A DNA stretch of 64,000 bases from Crossiella sp. SN42. Its GTDB lineage: Bacteria; Actinomycetota; Actinomycetes; Mycobacteriales; Pseudonocardiaceae. The translations under genes were made by a program, and so were the position numbers. Every line of letters starts with the position of its first letter. Position 1 is the first letter of the stretch. The stretch is from contig NZ_JAMHIV010000009.1 of assembly GCF_023897065.1 (NCBI RefSeq), forward strand, positions 173,160-237,159. Reading direction: 5' to 3'. Positions 45,551-57,308 of this stretch are shown one piece after another. The notes beneath the pieces are model-generated. The model made no database searches. It worked only from the letters and a program-made list of their open reading frames with translations, and had not been told where the DNA came from.

Positions 45551-46324
45551 ATGTCCGTCGCTGTTCGTGTGATCCCTTGCCTCGACGTGGACCGGGGCCG
45601 GGTGGTCAAGGGTGTCAACTTCACCAACCTCGTCGACGCGGGTGACCCCGTGGCGCTGGCCACCGCCTACGACGCCGAGCATGCCGACGAGCTCACCTTC
45701 CTGGACGTGACCGCCTCCTCCGGCAACCGGGAGACCACCTACGACGTGGTCCGGCGCACCGCCGAGCAGGTGTTCATCCCGCTCACCGTCGGCGGCGGCG
45801 TGCGCAGCGTGGAGGACGTGGACAAGCTGCTGCGCGCGGGCGCGGACAAGGTCAGCTTCAACACCGCCGCCATCGCCCGGCCGGAGCTGCTGCGCGAGGC
45901 CGCCGAGCGGTTCGGCGCGCAGTGCGTGGTGCTGTCGGTGGACGCCCGCCGGGTGCCCGAGGGCGGTCAGCCCACGCCGTCGGGGTTCGAGGTGACCACG
46001 CACGGTGGGCGCACCGGCACCGGGATCGACGCGATCGAGTGGTCCGCGCGCGGGCAGGAGCTCGGCGTGGGCGAGGTGCTGCTCAACTCGATGGACGCCG
46101 ACGGCACCAAAGCCGGGTTCGACCTGGAGCTGATCAGGGCGGTGCGCAAGGTGATCGACGTGCCGCTGATTGCCAGCGGCGGGGCCGGTGCGGTGGAACA
46201 CTTCCCGCCCGCGGTGCGGGCCGGTGCGGACGCGGTGCTGGCGGCCAGTGTGTTCCACTTCGGACAGTTGCGGATCAGCGAGGTCAAGGACGCGCTGCGG
46301 GCGGCCGGGGTGACGGTCCGATGA
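45551..46324 (+). CDS. hisF: Imidazole glycerol phosphate synthase, cyclase subunit
   Basis: 257 residues. Catalytic aspartates lie in I-P-C-L-D-V-D-R-G and at about residue 130 (V-V-L-S-V-D-A-R); S-M-D-A-D-G-T-K is also typical. It forms the synthase with HisH, whose gene is about 1.1 kb away. Confidence 0.96.
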   Translation: MSVAVRVIPCLDVDRGRVVKGVNFTNLVDAGDPVALATAYDAEHADELTFLDVTASSGNRETTYDVVRRTAEQVFIPLTVGGGVRSVEDVDKLLRAGADKVSFNTAAIARPELLREAAERFGAQCVVLSVDARRVPEGGQPTPSGFEVTTHGGRTGTGIDAIEWSARGQELGVGEVLLNSMDADGTKAGFDLELIRAVRKVIDVPLIASGGAGAVEHFPPAVRAGADAVLAASVFHFGQLRISEVKDALRAAGVTVR

Positions 46325-46671
46325 GCTCGCTGGACCCGGCGCTGGCCGCCCGGCTCAAGCGCAACGCCGACGGCCTGGTGTGCGCGGTCGCCCAGCAGCG
46401 CGGCACCGGCGAGGTGCTGATGGTCGCCTGGATGGACGACGAGGCCCTGCACCGCACGCTCACCACCCGCAAGGCCACCTACTTCTCCCGCAGCAGGCAG
46501 TCCTACTGGGTCAAGGGCGAGACCTCCGGCCACACCCAGCACGTGCACGAGGTCCGCCTGGACTGCGACGGCGACACGCTGCTGCTGGTGGTCGACCAGG
46601 TCGGCGCGGCCTGCCACACGGGCGAGCGGACCTGTTTCGACGCCGACGTGCTCCTCCAGATGGAGGACTGA
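46321..46671 (+). CDS. hisI: Phosphoribosyl-AMP cyclohydrolase
   Basis: 116 residues, ATGA overlap with hisF. Zinc ligands are in R-L-D-C-D-G-D-T and A-C-H-T-G-E-R-T-C. No hisE domain is fused, as in other actinobacteria. Confidence 0.95.
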   Translation: MSSLDPALAARLKRNADGLVCAVAQQRGTGEVLMVAWMDDEALHRTLTTRKATYFSRSRQSYWVKGETSGHTQHVHEVRLDCDGDTLLLVVDQVGAACHTGERTCFDADVLLQMED

Positions 46672-46732
46672 GCGGGGCCGTTCCGGGTAACCGCTGCTAC
46701 GGTCGCTGGGAGGAGCGATCAAGGGGGGAACC

Positions 46733-47032
46733 TTGACGGGGAAGCTCGCGGTCACGGCGGACCAGCTCACCGGGGCAGGACGGGACCTGCTGGCCACCGC
46801 CGACCAAGCGCACCGGGACATCCGCGCCAACAGCGGCGCGCAGGACGGCGACGCGGCGGCCAACACCTCCTTCGCGCTGGCCCACGCCCTGGCGCAGTGC
46901 GAGGACACCTGGGCGCAGGCCCTCACCACGGTCGCCACCAAGCTCGCCGTGACCGGCGACAACCTGGAGCTCAACGCCCGCACCTACGCCGAGGCGGAGG
47001 CCGCCGCACGGGCCGGGCTGCCGGCGCGATGA
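46733..47032 (+). CDS. WXG100/EspC-like small helical protein
   Basis: 99 residues, TTG start after AAGGGGGGAACC. The sequence is Ala-rich and helical, starting G-K-L-A-V-T-A-D-Q-L, as in EspC/DUF2580-type proteins linked to type VII secretion. It overlaps the DUF1023 hydrolase gene as ATGA. The two may form a pair in which both have ESX-like helical hairpins. Confidence 0.7.
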   Translation: MTGKLAVTADQLTGAGRDLLATADQAHRDIRANSGAQDGDAAANTSFALAHALAQCEDTWAQALTTVATKLAVTGDNLELNARTYAEAEAAARAGLPAR

Positions 47033-48651
47033 CCACGGTCGACGAACTGCGCGAGGCCGAACCCACCGTGTTCACCCGGGCTGCGCGCCGCTGGCAGGAC
47101 CTGGCGACCTCGATGACCACCCGCGCCGAGGAGGTCACTGACGCCCTGAGCGGCCTGGGCGAGTGGCGCGGCGCGGCGGCGGAGACGGCCAAGCAGCAGC
47201 TCGGTGGTCAGCGCGGCCGCCTGGACGAGCTCGCCAGGGGACTCGGCGGCATCCCGCCGGTGCTGCGGGACGCGGGCGAACGGCTGACCCGGTTGCAGGA
47301 GTCGCTGCGCGCCGCCCTGGCCACCGCGCACGCCAACCGGCTGCGCGTCGCCAGCGACGGCCAGGTCACCGATGACGCGGTGGTCGTGGCCACCCCGCCA
47401 CAACCGGGCCGCCCGAACCGGGCCCAGCTGTGCGCAGAGCTGACCACCACCCTGCGCGACACCCTCCGCCAGGCCGCCACCGTGGACGCGGAGGCCGCCG
47501 CGGCGTTGCGGCGCATCACGCAGGAGGCCACCGGCATGGCGCCTGGTGGCATCCAGGTGTGCACCTCGCTCAGCGCCACGATTCCGGCCGCGGGCACCTC
47601 GCCGGCTGAGGTGAAGCGGTGGTGGGACGGGTTGAGCATTGCTGACCGGGAGTCGTTGCTGGCCAGCGATGGGGCGCGGATCGGGGCGCTGGACGGCATC
47701 CCGGCGATGGTGCGGGACCGGGCGAACCGGGTGGTGCTGGCGGGGTTGCGGGCGAGCCTGGCGGAGGAGCGGACGCGGCTGGAGGCCAAGGCGCACCGGA
47801 CACCGGATGATGAGCAGCGGTTGGCGGATTTGAAGAAGAAGGGCGAGGGCCTGGATGCCATCGCCAACCGGCTGGCGACCAAGCCCGGCAGGGAGAATCT
47901 CGAGCCGTTCCTGCTGCGGGTCAGTGCCGACGGCAACGGGCGGGCAGTGGTGGCGATGGGGAACCCGGACCGGGCGGAGAACGTGGCCACCCTGGTTCCG
48001 GGCACCGGATCCAGCCTGGCGGACGGCGCCAGCTACCTCAAGCACGCCGACGCCATGGCCAACGCGGCGACGAAGGAGGGGGCGAAGTCGGTGTCGGTGA
48101 TCAGCTGGGTCGGTTACGACGCGCCGCAGAGCCTCGTGCCCGATGCGGCCCAGGACAGTTTCGCCGACAACGCCCGGGCCGACCTGGCCCGGTTCCAGGA
48201 CGGCCTGCGCGTCACCCATGAGGGTGGCCCGTCACACAACACCGTGGTCGGGCACAGCTACGGCTCCACCGTGGTCGGGCACACTGCCCGCGACCTGGGG
48301 ATCAAAGCCGACGACGTGGTCTTCATCGGCAGCCCGGGAGTCGGGGTCGACCGGGCCGATCAGCTGAACCTGCCGCCGGAGCGCGTGCACGCCAGCGTCG
48401 CCGAGCACGACGTCATCAAGGTGACCAACGTCCCGCTCGGGCTGGACCGCGACTTCCTGCCCCTGGACCCGCACGGACCCGATCCGGCCGACTCCCGGTT
48501 CGGGGGCAAGGTGTTCGCCTCCGATCCGGGCACCCGGGGGCCGGCCGTCCTGGGGGGCCTGAGCGACGTCGCGCACAGTCAGTACTGGGAAGAGGACAGC
48601 AAGTCCTTGCGGAACATGGGGAAGATCATTGCCGGCAAGCCGACGACGTAG
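47029..48651 (+). CDS. Alpha/beta hydrolase DUF1023 with WXG100-like N-terminus
   Basis: 540 residues. Residues 1-110 are helical with W-R-G-A-A-A near residue 45, like WXG100 domains. The DUF1023 hydrolase domain (about 290-490) has the nucleophile elbow V-G-H-S-Y-G-S and an H in the last third (D-V-A-H-S-Q-Y). A coiled region (about 225-275) lies between. No signal peptide is seen, so secretion, if any, may use an ESX-type route. The substrate is unknown. Confidence 0.85.
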   Translation: MTTVDELREAEPTVFTRAARRWQDLATSMTTRAEEVTDALSGLGEWRGAAAETAKQQLGGQRGRLDELARGLGGIPPVLRDAGERLTRLQESLRAALATAHANRLRVASDGQVTDDAVVVATPPQPGRPNRAQLCAELTTTLRDTLRQAATVDAEAAAALRRITQEATGMAPGGIQVCTSLSATIPAAGTSPAEVKRWWDGLSIADRESLLASDGARIGALDGIPAMVRDRANRVVLAGLRASLAEERTRLEAKAHRTPDDEQRLADLKKKGEGLDAIANRLATKPGRENLEPFLLRVSADGNGRAVVAMGNPDRAENVATLVPGTGSSLADGASYLKHADAMANAATKEGAKSVSVISWVGYDAPQSLVPDAAQDSFADNARADLARFQDGLRVTHEGGPSHNTVVGHSYGSTVVGHTARDLGIKADDVVFIGSPGVGVDRADQLNLPPERVHASVAEHDVIKVTNVPLGLDRDFLPLDPHGPDPADSRFGGKVFASDPGTRGPAVLGGLSDVAHSQYWEEDSKSLRNMGKIIAGKPTT

Positions 48652-49153
48652 GCGCCTGTTCCTCGGCGTGGCCATCGTGGTCGCGGTGGTGCTGGTGGCC
48701 GGGATCAGCGTGATCGTCTACCAGTGGAGCAGGAGAGGGATGCAGCCCACCATCACCGCGGAGGAAGGCGCACGCCGGGTCGAGGAGCTGGTGCGGCTGG
48801 CGGCCGCCCGGCTACCCGCGCAGGCACGGCTGGAGCAGTTCTCCCGCAAGAACGACTCCCCCTGTGACCAGCCCACCGACCACGGTCCGCCCGGGCGGGT
48901 CCAGGTGTCGGTCAGCTACCAGGTGCACGATCTGGACGCGGCGAGGTTCAGCGAGTACTTCGACGCGCTCAAGACCTTTTGGACGGGCAACGGGTACACC
49001 GTGCTGGCTGATGACCGCCCGAAGGACTGGTACCTGTGGGTGCAGCGGGAACCGGACGAGTTCCGGCTCAGCCTCCAAGGCAACGACCTGGGGGAGTTGT
49101 ACCTCGGCGGCGTGTCACCCTGCCTGTGGCCCAACGGCACTCCTCCCAGCTGA
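48629..49153 (+). CDS. Membrane-anchored protein of unknown function
   Basis: 174 residues. The TTG start overlaps the hydrolase gene by 23 bases. A basic stretch (R-R-R-R-R) and one helix (about 10-32) are followed by an extracellular domain with two Cys. Third gene of the unit; such small anchored proteins often follow DUF1023 genes in actinobacteria. Its 3' end overlaps the synthetase gene on the other strand by 39 bases. Confidence 0.7.
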   Translation: MPASRRRRRLFLGVAIVVAVVLVAGISVIVYQWSRRGMQPTITAEEGARRVEELVRLAAARLPAQARLEQFSRKNDSPCDQPTDHGPPGRVQVSVSYQVHDLDAARFSEYFDALKTFWTGNGYTVLADDRPKDWYLWVQREPDEFRLSLQGNDLGELYLGGVSPCLWPNGTPPS

Positions 49154-52100
49154 GGCGTCAGACCGGGCGGGCTTCGGACCGGCCGGGTTGCCCCACCAGC
49201 GGGCGCCAGCCGGGAGCTGTTCGCCCTTCATCACGAAGGCGTCCGCCTCCACCACCGCACCGTCCCCAATGGACACTCCATAGTGGACGAAGCCGCCGGT
49301 GCTGACCGTGCAGCCCGAGCCCAGCACGATGTGGTCGGACTTGAAGGTGCCGTCCTCCAGGGAGTGGCCCTGGATGGTGCTGCCCAGGTTGAGGACCGTG
49401 TCGTCGCCGAGGGTCACCAGGCTTTTCTCCGGTGCGGCGCAGCCGTCGTCGTAGAGGCGTTTGCCCACCCTGGCGCCCAGCAGCCGCCAGATGAGGCCCT
49501 TGAAGGCGGTGCCGTTGAACAGGCGGTAGTAGGTGCCGGGGGAGAGTTTCCAGAAGCGTTCGTGTTGCCAGAACTGGAGCTGGTAGATCGAGCACAGGCG
49601 GGGGCGCAACCGGCGGAAGCCCAGGCTGGCTCGTTCGATGAGGATGAAGTAGGTGACGCTGAAGGCCACGGCGGTCACCGAGGCGATGGCCAGTGCCAGT
49701 TCGCCGAAGACCGGACGGAGTTCGACGCCGAGTACGCCGAGCAGGCTGACCAGGACGAAGTGGCACCACACGGTCAGCAGGTACAGGGTCATGGTGAGCA
49801 GGTTGTGGCGGTTCTTGCGGGGCAGGCGGCGGTTCAGCTCCTCCTCGGTGCGCAGGTGGTCGAACTGGCGGTCGCGGTCGACCGAACGCGGGATCTCGAA
49901 CGGCGGGGAGCCGAGCAGGCCGGTGTTCTCCCGGACCGGGCCGTCCACCGGCACCAGGACCTTGGTGGCCAGCAGGCAGTTGTCGCCGGTGCGGCTGCGC
50001 CAGGGGTAGAAGATCACGTTGCCCAGGAAGTTGTGTTCGCCGAGGGTGGCGCGGGCCGTGGTGAACGAGGTGCTGGAGAACTCGGCGTTCATGGTGGACA
50101 GGCCGTCGGAGACCATGGTGCCGCGGCCGATCGTGGTCAGGTACGGCGACTCGTGTTTCTGCATGACGCCGAAGTTCGAGCCGGACTGGATCACCCGGCC
50201 CAGGTCGTAGCCCAGGGCGCGCAGGTAGGTCGTGATGTAGGAGCTGTCGCCGAAGAGGGTGTGGTAGAAGCGCAGGTTGGTCAGGCGGGACACGGTGCGC
50301 TGCAAGGAATAGCGGAGTCCGTACAGCGGGTAGACCTCGCCGGGCTTGATCATGCGGTGCAGCAGCCGGGGGAGGGTGGTCACCAGTAGCAGCCCGGCCA
50401 GCGCGCCGCCGAAGAACACCGCGGAGGCGGTGGCCAGGTGACCGAGCAGGAACGCGGTGCTGCCCAGCGGCGCGTCGGTGGAGGGCAGCAGCGCGGGCAG
50501 CCACAGGTCCAGCACCAGCAGGGTCAGTGGGAGGGTCAGCGCCAGCACGGTCAGGAGCTGAGCGAGGCCGTAGAGCGTGCGGCGGAGGCGGCCGCAGCGG
50601 GCAGGCGCGACCGCGAGGTAGTCCACTGTGGACGGTTCGGCCGGGGAGCCGTGCCAGTGCTCGCCGTCGGGGATCGACTGGCCGGTGTGCAGGGAGGAGG
50701 CGTGACCGAGCTGGGCGCGGTCGCCCATGGTGCAGCCGATGTCCAGCACGGTGCCCTCGCTGATCACCGCGTCCGCGCCGATGGTCACCGGGCCGGTCTG
50801 CACCAGGCCCGCGCGGACCCGGTGGCAGGTGAAGAAGGAGTCCTTGCGGATCACCGTGCCCTCGTCGACGGTGAGCAGGTCGGGGCAGGCCGGCACGTTG
50901 CGGGAGAAGACCGCCACCCCCTTGCCGATCCGGGCGCCGAGCAGCCGCAGGTACAGCGAGTACACCGGCGAACCGGCGAAGAGCACCAGCGGGTTGGCCC
51001 GCAGCAACGTCTTCACCACCCAGAACCGCAGATAACCCAGTCCCCACAACGGGAACTCGCCCGGCCGGTAGCGCCCGACGAGCAGCCACTTCGCCGCGAT
51101 CGGCAGCAGGCTCAGCGCCAGGAAGCCGCCGCCGGCGACCGCCACCGCGCGCAGGTAGGTCTCGGCCAGGGTCCGGCCCTCGGCGACCACGTCCAGGCCG
51201 GTGCTCAGCACCAGCGCGGTCAGGTAGGTGTAGGCCAGGAAGAACAGCAGCTGGGCGAAGCCGCACAGCGCGTACCGCAGCGAGCTGCCCTTGGGCGGGG
51301 CCGCTGGTTCCGGGGCGGCGGCAGGGGCGGGACCGGCCGCGTCCAGCAGCGCGGCGAGCGCGGACACCGTGGGGTGCTGGTAGACCTCGCGCATGGACAC
51401 CGCGGCCAGTTCGGGCAGGCGGCCGCGGAAACGGGCCAGCAGCAACGAGTCCGCGCCCAGATCGTCGAAGAAGTGGTGGGAGGTAGAGACTTTCTCCACC
51501 CGCAGCACCTCGGCCAGGGCGCCGGCGAGCAGCTCTTCGGTGGGCGTGGCCGGGGGCACGTGCTCGCCGGTGGCGGCCAGGGCGCGCGGGCCGCTGGGCG
51601 GCGGCAGGTTGCGGCGGTCGGCCTTGTCGCTGGCGGTCATCGGGATGGTGTCCAGCTGTTCCAGGTAGGCCGGGACCATGTAGGCGGGCAGGCGGTCCCG
51701 CAGGTGCGCCCGGACCGCCTGCTGGTCCACGGTTTCCGCGTCGGCGCGCGGGCGGTAGTAGCCGACCAGCTCCACCACGCCGGGCTCCGGCCGGTAGGTG
51801 TCCACCACCGCCTGCGCCACCCCCGGCGCCCGCGCCAGCACCGACTCGATCTCGGCCAGCTCGATCCGGTACCCGCGGATCTTGACCTGGGTGTCGATCC
51901 GGCCGTGGTACTCGATCTCGCCGTCGGCGTTGATCCGGCCCAGGTCCCCGGTCCGGTAGATCCGGCCGGAGGGGTTGCCCGGCAGGCCGAGGAAGTCCGG
52001 GATGAACGCCCGCGCGGTCAGCTCCGGCCGGTTCAGGTAGCAGCGGGCCAGGCCGATCCCGGCGATGCCGATCTCACCCGCCTCGCCGTGCGGCAGCGCG

Positions 52101-53151
52101 CGCGGCTGCTCCGGGTCCAGGATCACCACCGAGTAGGTCGGCAGCGGCACGCCCAGGGTCACCGGGCGCTCCGGGTGCACCACCGACCAGGTCGCGGTGA
52201 CCGTCGCCTCGGTGGGGCCGTAGACGTTGAGGAACCGGCGGCCCGGCCGGTGCCAGCGCTCGATCAGCTCCGGCGGGCAGGCCTCCCCGGAGACCAGCAG
52301 GAACCGCAGCCCCGGCAGGTCTTCGTCCACTGTGGACAACAGCGTGGGCACGCAGCACAGCGCGGTCACCGAGCGGTCGTGCAGGAACCGCCACAGCTCC
52401 GCGCCGAGCAGGCTGCCACCCGCCGGTTTGGGCACCAGGGTCGCCCCGGCCAGCCAGGGCACCCAGATCTCCTCCACCGAGAAGTCGAAGGCCAGCGTCA
52501 TGCCCTGGTACACCCGGTCCGCCGGGGTCAGCCCGTACAACCCGGCGGCCACCCGGACGAAGTTGCAGATGCTGGCGTGCTCGATGGCCACCCCCTTGGG
52601 CCGCCCGGTGGTGCCCGAGGTGTAGATCAGGTAGCAGAGGTCGTCCACCGGGTCGCCGCGCTCGGCCGGGCTCAGCCGCGCGCCGTCCTCCCCTGCCAGG
52701 TCCAGCTCGTCCACGCAGACCACCTCGACACCGTCCACATCGGACAGCAGGTCGCGGGTGGTGGACAGGGTGAGCGCCCAGGTCGCGCCGGCGTCGGCCA
52801 GGATGAAGGCCAGCCGGTCGGCCGGGAAGGCCACGTCCAGCGGCACGTAGGCAGCCCCAAGCTTGAGCACCGCGAGCATCCCGGCGTAGGCGTGCCGCGG
52901 CCGGTCCACCAGCAGCGCGATCCGCTCGCCCGGTCGTGCGCCCAGCGCGCGCAGGCGGCGGGCCAGCCGGTTGGCCTCGGTGTCCAGCTCGTCGTAGGTC
53001 AGCGTGGTCTCGCCGGTGTCCACCGCGAGCTGCCCGCCCCGGCCGGACTGGCGCAGCCGGTCGCACTGCTGCTCGAACAGCAGCTCCAGCCGTTCCCCCG
53101 GCTGCCAGCGCGGTTCCCCCGGGTGCGCGGAGCCGATCAGCGCCGGTTCGG

Positions 53152-53158
<7 letters not shown>
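49115..53158 (-). CDS. Pls-like non-ribosomal poly-amino-acid synthetase
   Basis: 1347 residues. Adenylation domain (about 25-525) with A3 [12 protein letters not shown]5 N-V-Y-G-P-T-E, A7 Y-R-T-G-D and the A10 Lys in S-D-K-A-D-R. A carrier domain follows with the phosphopantetheine Ser571 in L-G-A-D-S-L-L. Then come three units of two membrane helices plus a left-handed beta-helix-like domain (helix pairs near 630-695, 860-930, 1120-1175). This A-PCP-6TM-3C layout is that of epsilon-poly-lysine synthetase and PosA-like enzymes, with no condensation or thioesterase domain. By hand alignment the specificity residues are D-F-E-C-L-S-V-T, with Glu at position 239 as expected for a basic side chain. 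It starts inside the end of the aminotransferase gene (7-base overlap). Confidence 0.9.
50620..50632. repeat. GTCCACTGTGGAC palindrome
   Basis: Copy inside the synthetase gene, encoding S-T-V-D (E-P-S-T-V-D-Y) with codon ACA. Confidence 0.7.
52325..52337. repeat. GTCCACTGTGGAC palindrome
   Basis: Second copy inside the synthetase gene, encoding S-T-V-D (L-L-S-T-V-D-E) with codon ACA. Confidence 0.7.
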
Positions 53159-54536
<1,378 letters not shown>

Positions 54537-54540
<4 letters not shown>

Positions 54541-55412
54541 GAGGTCTCCTTGGATGCACTGCGGGCGCGCCCCCAACTGGCGGCGCGGATGGGGCCGGAA
54601 CAGCTGAAAACCCGGCTGCCCGGCAGGTCGAGGACCAGCTCGGCGGGCAGCAGGGCGCCGTGCAGCAGCACGCCGCGCACCGAGGCCGGGGCCGGGCGCA
54701 GCTCGCTCAGCTGCGCGCCGGTGCCGCAGAACACGGTCACCCGCGCCGAGGCGAGCAGTCCGGGCAGGTCGCCCTCGGCGGGCGCCACCACGGTGGCCCC
54801 GGCCACGAAGCACGGCCACAGCTCGTGCAGGTGGAACTCCTGGCTGATCGGGGTGCCCTGGAAGACCCGGTCCCCGGGCAGCACGCCCAGTCCCGGCGCG
54901 GCCACCCGGACGAAGGTGAGCACGTCCTGGTGGGTGAAGGCGTGCGTGGCCGGGACGCCGGCCAGGCCGCGCGGGCGGCACAGGTAGCAGGGCGCGGCGG
55001 GGTCCAGGTCCGCCGAAGGGCTGTGCGCCGGGCCGGTCGCGGGCAGCTCGACCAGCGGCGCGTCTTCCTCCGCCTGGCCCGGCTCGCTGACCAGAGCGGT
55101 CAGCCGGAGACCGGTGGCCGGGCAGTCCTGGGGCAGCGGCAGGTAGGCCGCGCCCGCCTTGAGCACGCCCAGCAGCGCCACGTACTCCTCCACCCGATCG
55201 GGCAGCCGGATGCCCACCGGGTCACCCCGGCCGATGCCCCGTTCGCGCAGCCGGTGCGCCAGCCGGTTGGCCGCGCGGTCCAGCTCCCGGTAGGTCAGCG
55301 TGACCGGGCCGCACACCACCGCCGGGGTGTCCGGAATTCGAAGAGCGGTTCGCTCGAAATACTGTGAAAGTGTACGCGCGCGCGGCGCGTCAGCCTGCTT
55401 TGTCGCATTCAT
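54537..55412 (-). CDS. Truncated, degenerate adenylation-domain protein
   Basis: 291 residues. It aligns with the N-terminal part of A domains: [14 protein letters not shown] and [10 protein letters not shown] are clear. The A3 ATP loop is replaced by [11 protein letters not shown], and the protein ends shortly after a weak A5-like S-G-P-I, so A7, A8 and the A10 Lys are missing. It cannot activate amino acids as such. The ATG, intact frame and GTGA coupling to the aminotransferase show that it is translated. It may be an accessory subunit or a decaying paralogue of the synthetase. Confidence 0.8.
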
Positions 55413-55455
55413 GACCCTACCGATGGCAAGTGAACTGAAACGGAAACGGAATAGG

Positions 55456-55489
55456 CGCCACCGGTCGGTGAATAGGCCGACCGGTGGCG
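55456..55489. terminator. Hairpin terminator after the StrR-like gene
   Basis: Perfect 13-bp stem CGCCACCGGTCGG / CCGACCGGTGGCG with an 8-base loop, directly 3' of the minus-strand regulator gene. It separates the regulator from the synthetase operon. Confidence 0.8.
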
Positions 55490-55500
55490 GTAACCATCAG

Positions 55501-56478
55501 CTATGCGGTGGTGCGCCTGCGTCCGTCGAGGCGTTCGGCGAAGTTCTGCCAGGCCGCCGCATTGGTGCGTGCGAGCGCAATCACCATTCCGGTGCAGTGC
55601 GCGGGGACACCCTCGATCAGCCGGGGCCAGTCGTCGGTGTCGATGAGGTGGGTGTCCAGCCAGCGCAGCAGCCTCCGGCCGGACTCGGTGAACCGCAGCG
55701 CGGGATCGCGCTGGAGCGTGCGCAGTGCGGCGCGCAGGTCCGCGCCCTGGTCAGGTGGGGTGGGCGGCTGGTCGGCCGAGGGCGGCTCGCGCTGGCTGCC
55801 GGGCACCGGGTCCAGGCCCGAGTGCAGGCGCCGCCGCACGTCCCGGACTGTCGAGGGCGCCAGTCCGGCCGCTTTGGCGATCTCCCGCAGCGAGGCGCTG
55901 GGGTTGTCCGCGAGCAGCGTCCCGGCCAGCCGCCGCCCGGCCGCGCTGCTCACCGGCCGCACCCGCCCGTCCCGGCCCAGCCGGGTGTTCGACCAGCCAG
56001 CCTGCGCACTCGAACGCCGACGGACCGCGCCGACAGTGCGCGGCGCCAGCCCGGTCGCCGCCGCGATCATCCGGTCCGACCACTGCGGCCGGGACACCAG
56101 GATGCGCTCCGCGGCGGCGGTGCGGTCGGCCAGCGACAGCGGCATGCCGTGCGCGATGTTGGCGTGCACGGCCAGGATGAACGCGTTCTCCTCGTCCCCG
56201 TCGTAGAAGCGCACCCTGATCCGCCGCTCGCCGCGCAGCCGGGCCGCCTGCAGCCGGTGCATCCCATCGATGACCCGCATGGTCGGCCTGTGCACGATGA
56301 TCGGCGGCAAGGTCGCGCCGGTCTCGGCCAGCACGTGCGCGTGCTCGCCGACCTCCCCATCCAGCCTGGGCGAGTCGGCCGGTAGCAATGAGCCGATCGC
56401 CACTGTTTCGATTCGGTTGCCCGGTTGCCGTCGCCACCATTCCAGCGGGTCCGGCGGATCGTCTTTCTCGACTATCAC
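55501..56478 (-). CDS. ParB-N-domain transcriptional regulator, StrR-like
   Basis: 325 residues, GTG start after GGGAGGAGC. The ParB-like N-terminal domain (about 24-110) has P-P-I-I-V-H-R and V-I-D-G-M-H-R-L-Q-A-A, then two HTH segments (I-A-A-A-T-G-L-A-P-R-T-V and I-A-K-A-A-G-L-A-P-S-T-V) around G-R-D-G-R-V-R-P. This is the StrR/NovG layout, a family of pathway-specific activators of secondary metabolite clusters. It lies upstream of the synthetase operon on the same strand and probably controls it. Confidence 0.85.
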   Translation of the reverse strand: MIVEKDDPPDPLEWWRRQPGNRIETVAIGSLLPADSPRLDGEVGEHAHVLAETGATLPPIIVHRPTMRVIDGMHRLQAARLRGERRIRVRFYDGDEENAFILAVHANIAHGMPLSLADRTAAAERILVSRPQWSDRMIAAATGLAPRTVGAVRRRSSAQAGWSNTRLGRDGRVRPVSSAAGRRLAGTLLADNPSASLREIAKAAGLAPSTVRDVRRRLHSGLDPVPGSQREPPSADQPPTPPDQGADLRAALRTLQRDPALRFTESGRRLLRWLDTHLIDTDDWPRLIEGVPAHCTGMVIALARTNAAAWQNFAERLDGRRRTTA

Positions 56479-56504
56479 AGTAGCTCCTCCCGTGCGATAG
56501 CCAT

Positions 56505-56538
56505 GGAAAGTGATCGCTGATTAGCGAGAATCATTTCC
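56505..56538. promoter_or_regulatory. Imperfect inverted repeat upstream of the StrR-like gene
   Basis: GGAAAgTGAT pairs with ATCATTTCC around an inner CGCT-GATT-AGCG. The location, 27 bases upstream of the GTG, fits an operator or promoter element. It does not match the classical StrR site by eye. Confidence 0.4.
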
Positions 56539-56666
56539 ACGCTAAAGGAGGGTGCGAGCGGCGTCAACCGCACTGGGTTACCTGGAGTGGTTAACGGGGC
56601 ATTACCATATTTCCGGAGATCCCGCCGTGCGGATTTGTACGAATTTCTCGGTTTGTGGCCGAGGTG

Positions 56667-57287
56667 TCACGCCAGGTCTCCGGTCAGGTACCGCTGCAGG
56701 GTGGGCGCGACCGCGGCCGCCAGGGTGTCGTGGTCGGCCGAGGCCAGCGGCTCCAGTTTGATCACGTACCGCATCATGCCCAGCCCGGCCACCTGCGCGC
56801 CCACCAGCGAGGCGCGCAGGTCCGGCTGGTCGGCCCCGATCGCCCGCGCGATCTTGCCGAAGAGCGCGTGCGTGACGAACTCGCGCAGCATCCCCGCGGC
56901 GTCGTCGTGGCTGGACGCGCTGCGCATCAGCGCCACGAACGGGCCGCCGCCGGTCTCGTCCCACACCGAGAGGAACCGGCGCACGATCCGCTCGCCCAGC
57001 CCCTCCACCGGTCCGGCCAGCACCGTCTCCAGGATCTGCTGCGGGGTGATCGGCAACTGCACGGCCGCGGCGAACAGGCTCTCCTTGCCGCCGAACCAGT
57101 GGTTGACCATCGCCGGGTCCACCTGCGCCCTGGCCGCGATCATCCGCACGGTCGCGCCGTCGTAGCCCTGCTCGGTGAACACCGCGCGGGCAGCGCTGAG
57201 CAGCGCGCCCTTGGTGTCCTCACCGGCGGGTCGGCGCCCACGCCGTCTGGGTGCGGTGCTCTCGGCCACCGGCACATCATCTCCCAT
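56667..57287 (-). CDS. TetR/AcrR-family regulator
   Basis: 206 residues. The N-terminal TetR HTH (about 25-70) includes [20 protein letters not shown] and [11 protein letters not shown]. The C-terminal ligand domain matches TetR_C_17-like proteins. It is divergent from trpE with 21 bases between the start codons, so its binding could affect the trpE promoter. Target and ligand are unknown. Confidence 0.9.
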   Translation of the reverse strand: MGDDVPVAESTAPRRRGRRPAGEDTKGALLSAARAVFTEQGYDGATVRMIAARAQVDPAMVNHWFGGKESLFAAAVQLPITPQQILETVLAGPVEGLGERIVRRFLSVWDETGGGPFVALMRSASSHDDAAGMLREFVTHALFGKIARAIGADQPDLRASLVGAQVAGLGMMRYVIKLEPLASADHDTLAAAVAPTLQRYLTGDLA

Positions 57288-57308
57288 CGACCCGGCACAA
57301 TGTCGTCC

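Noticed and set aside
55501..56478. Chromosome partition ParB and a nearby origin
   Set aside because: The ParB-N domain is present, but there is no parA, no parS-like TGTTTCACGTGAAACA site, and the protein has the StrR layout.
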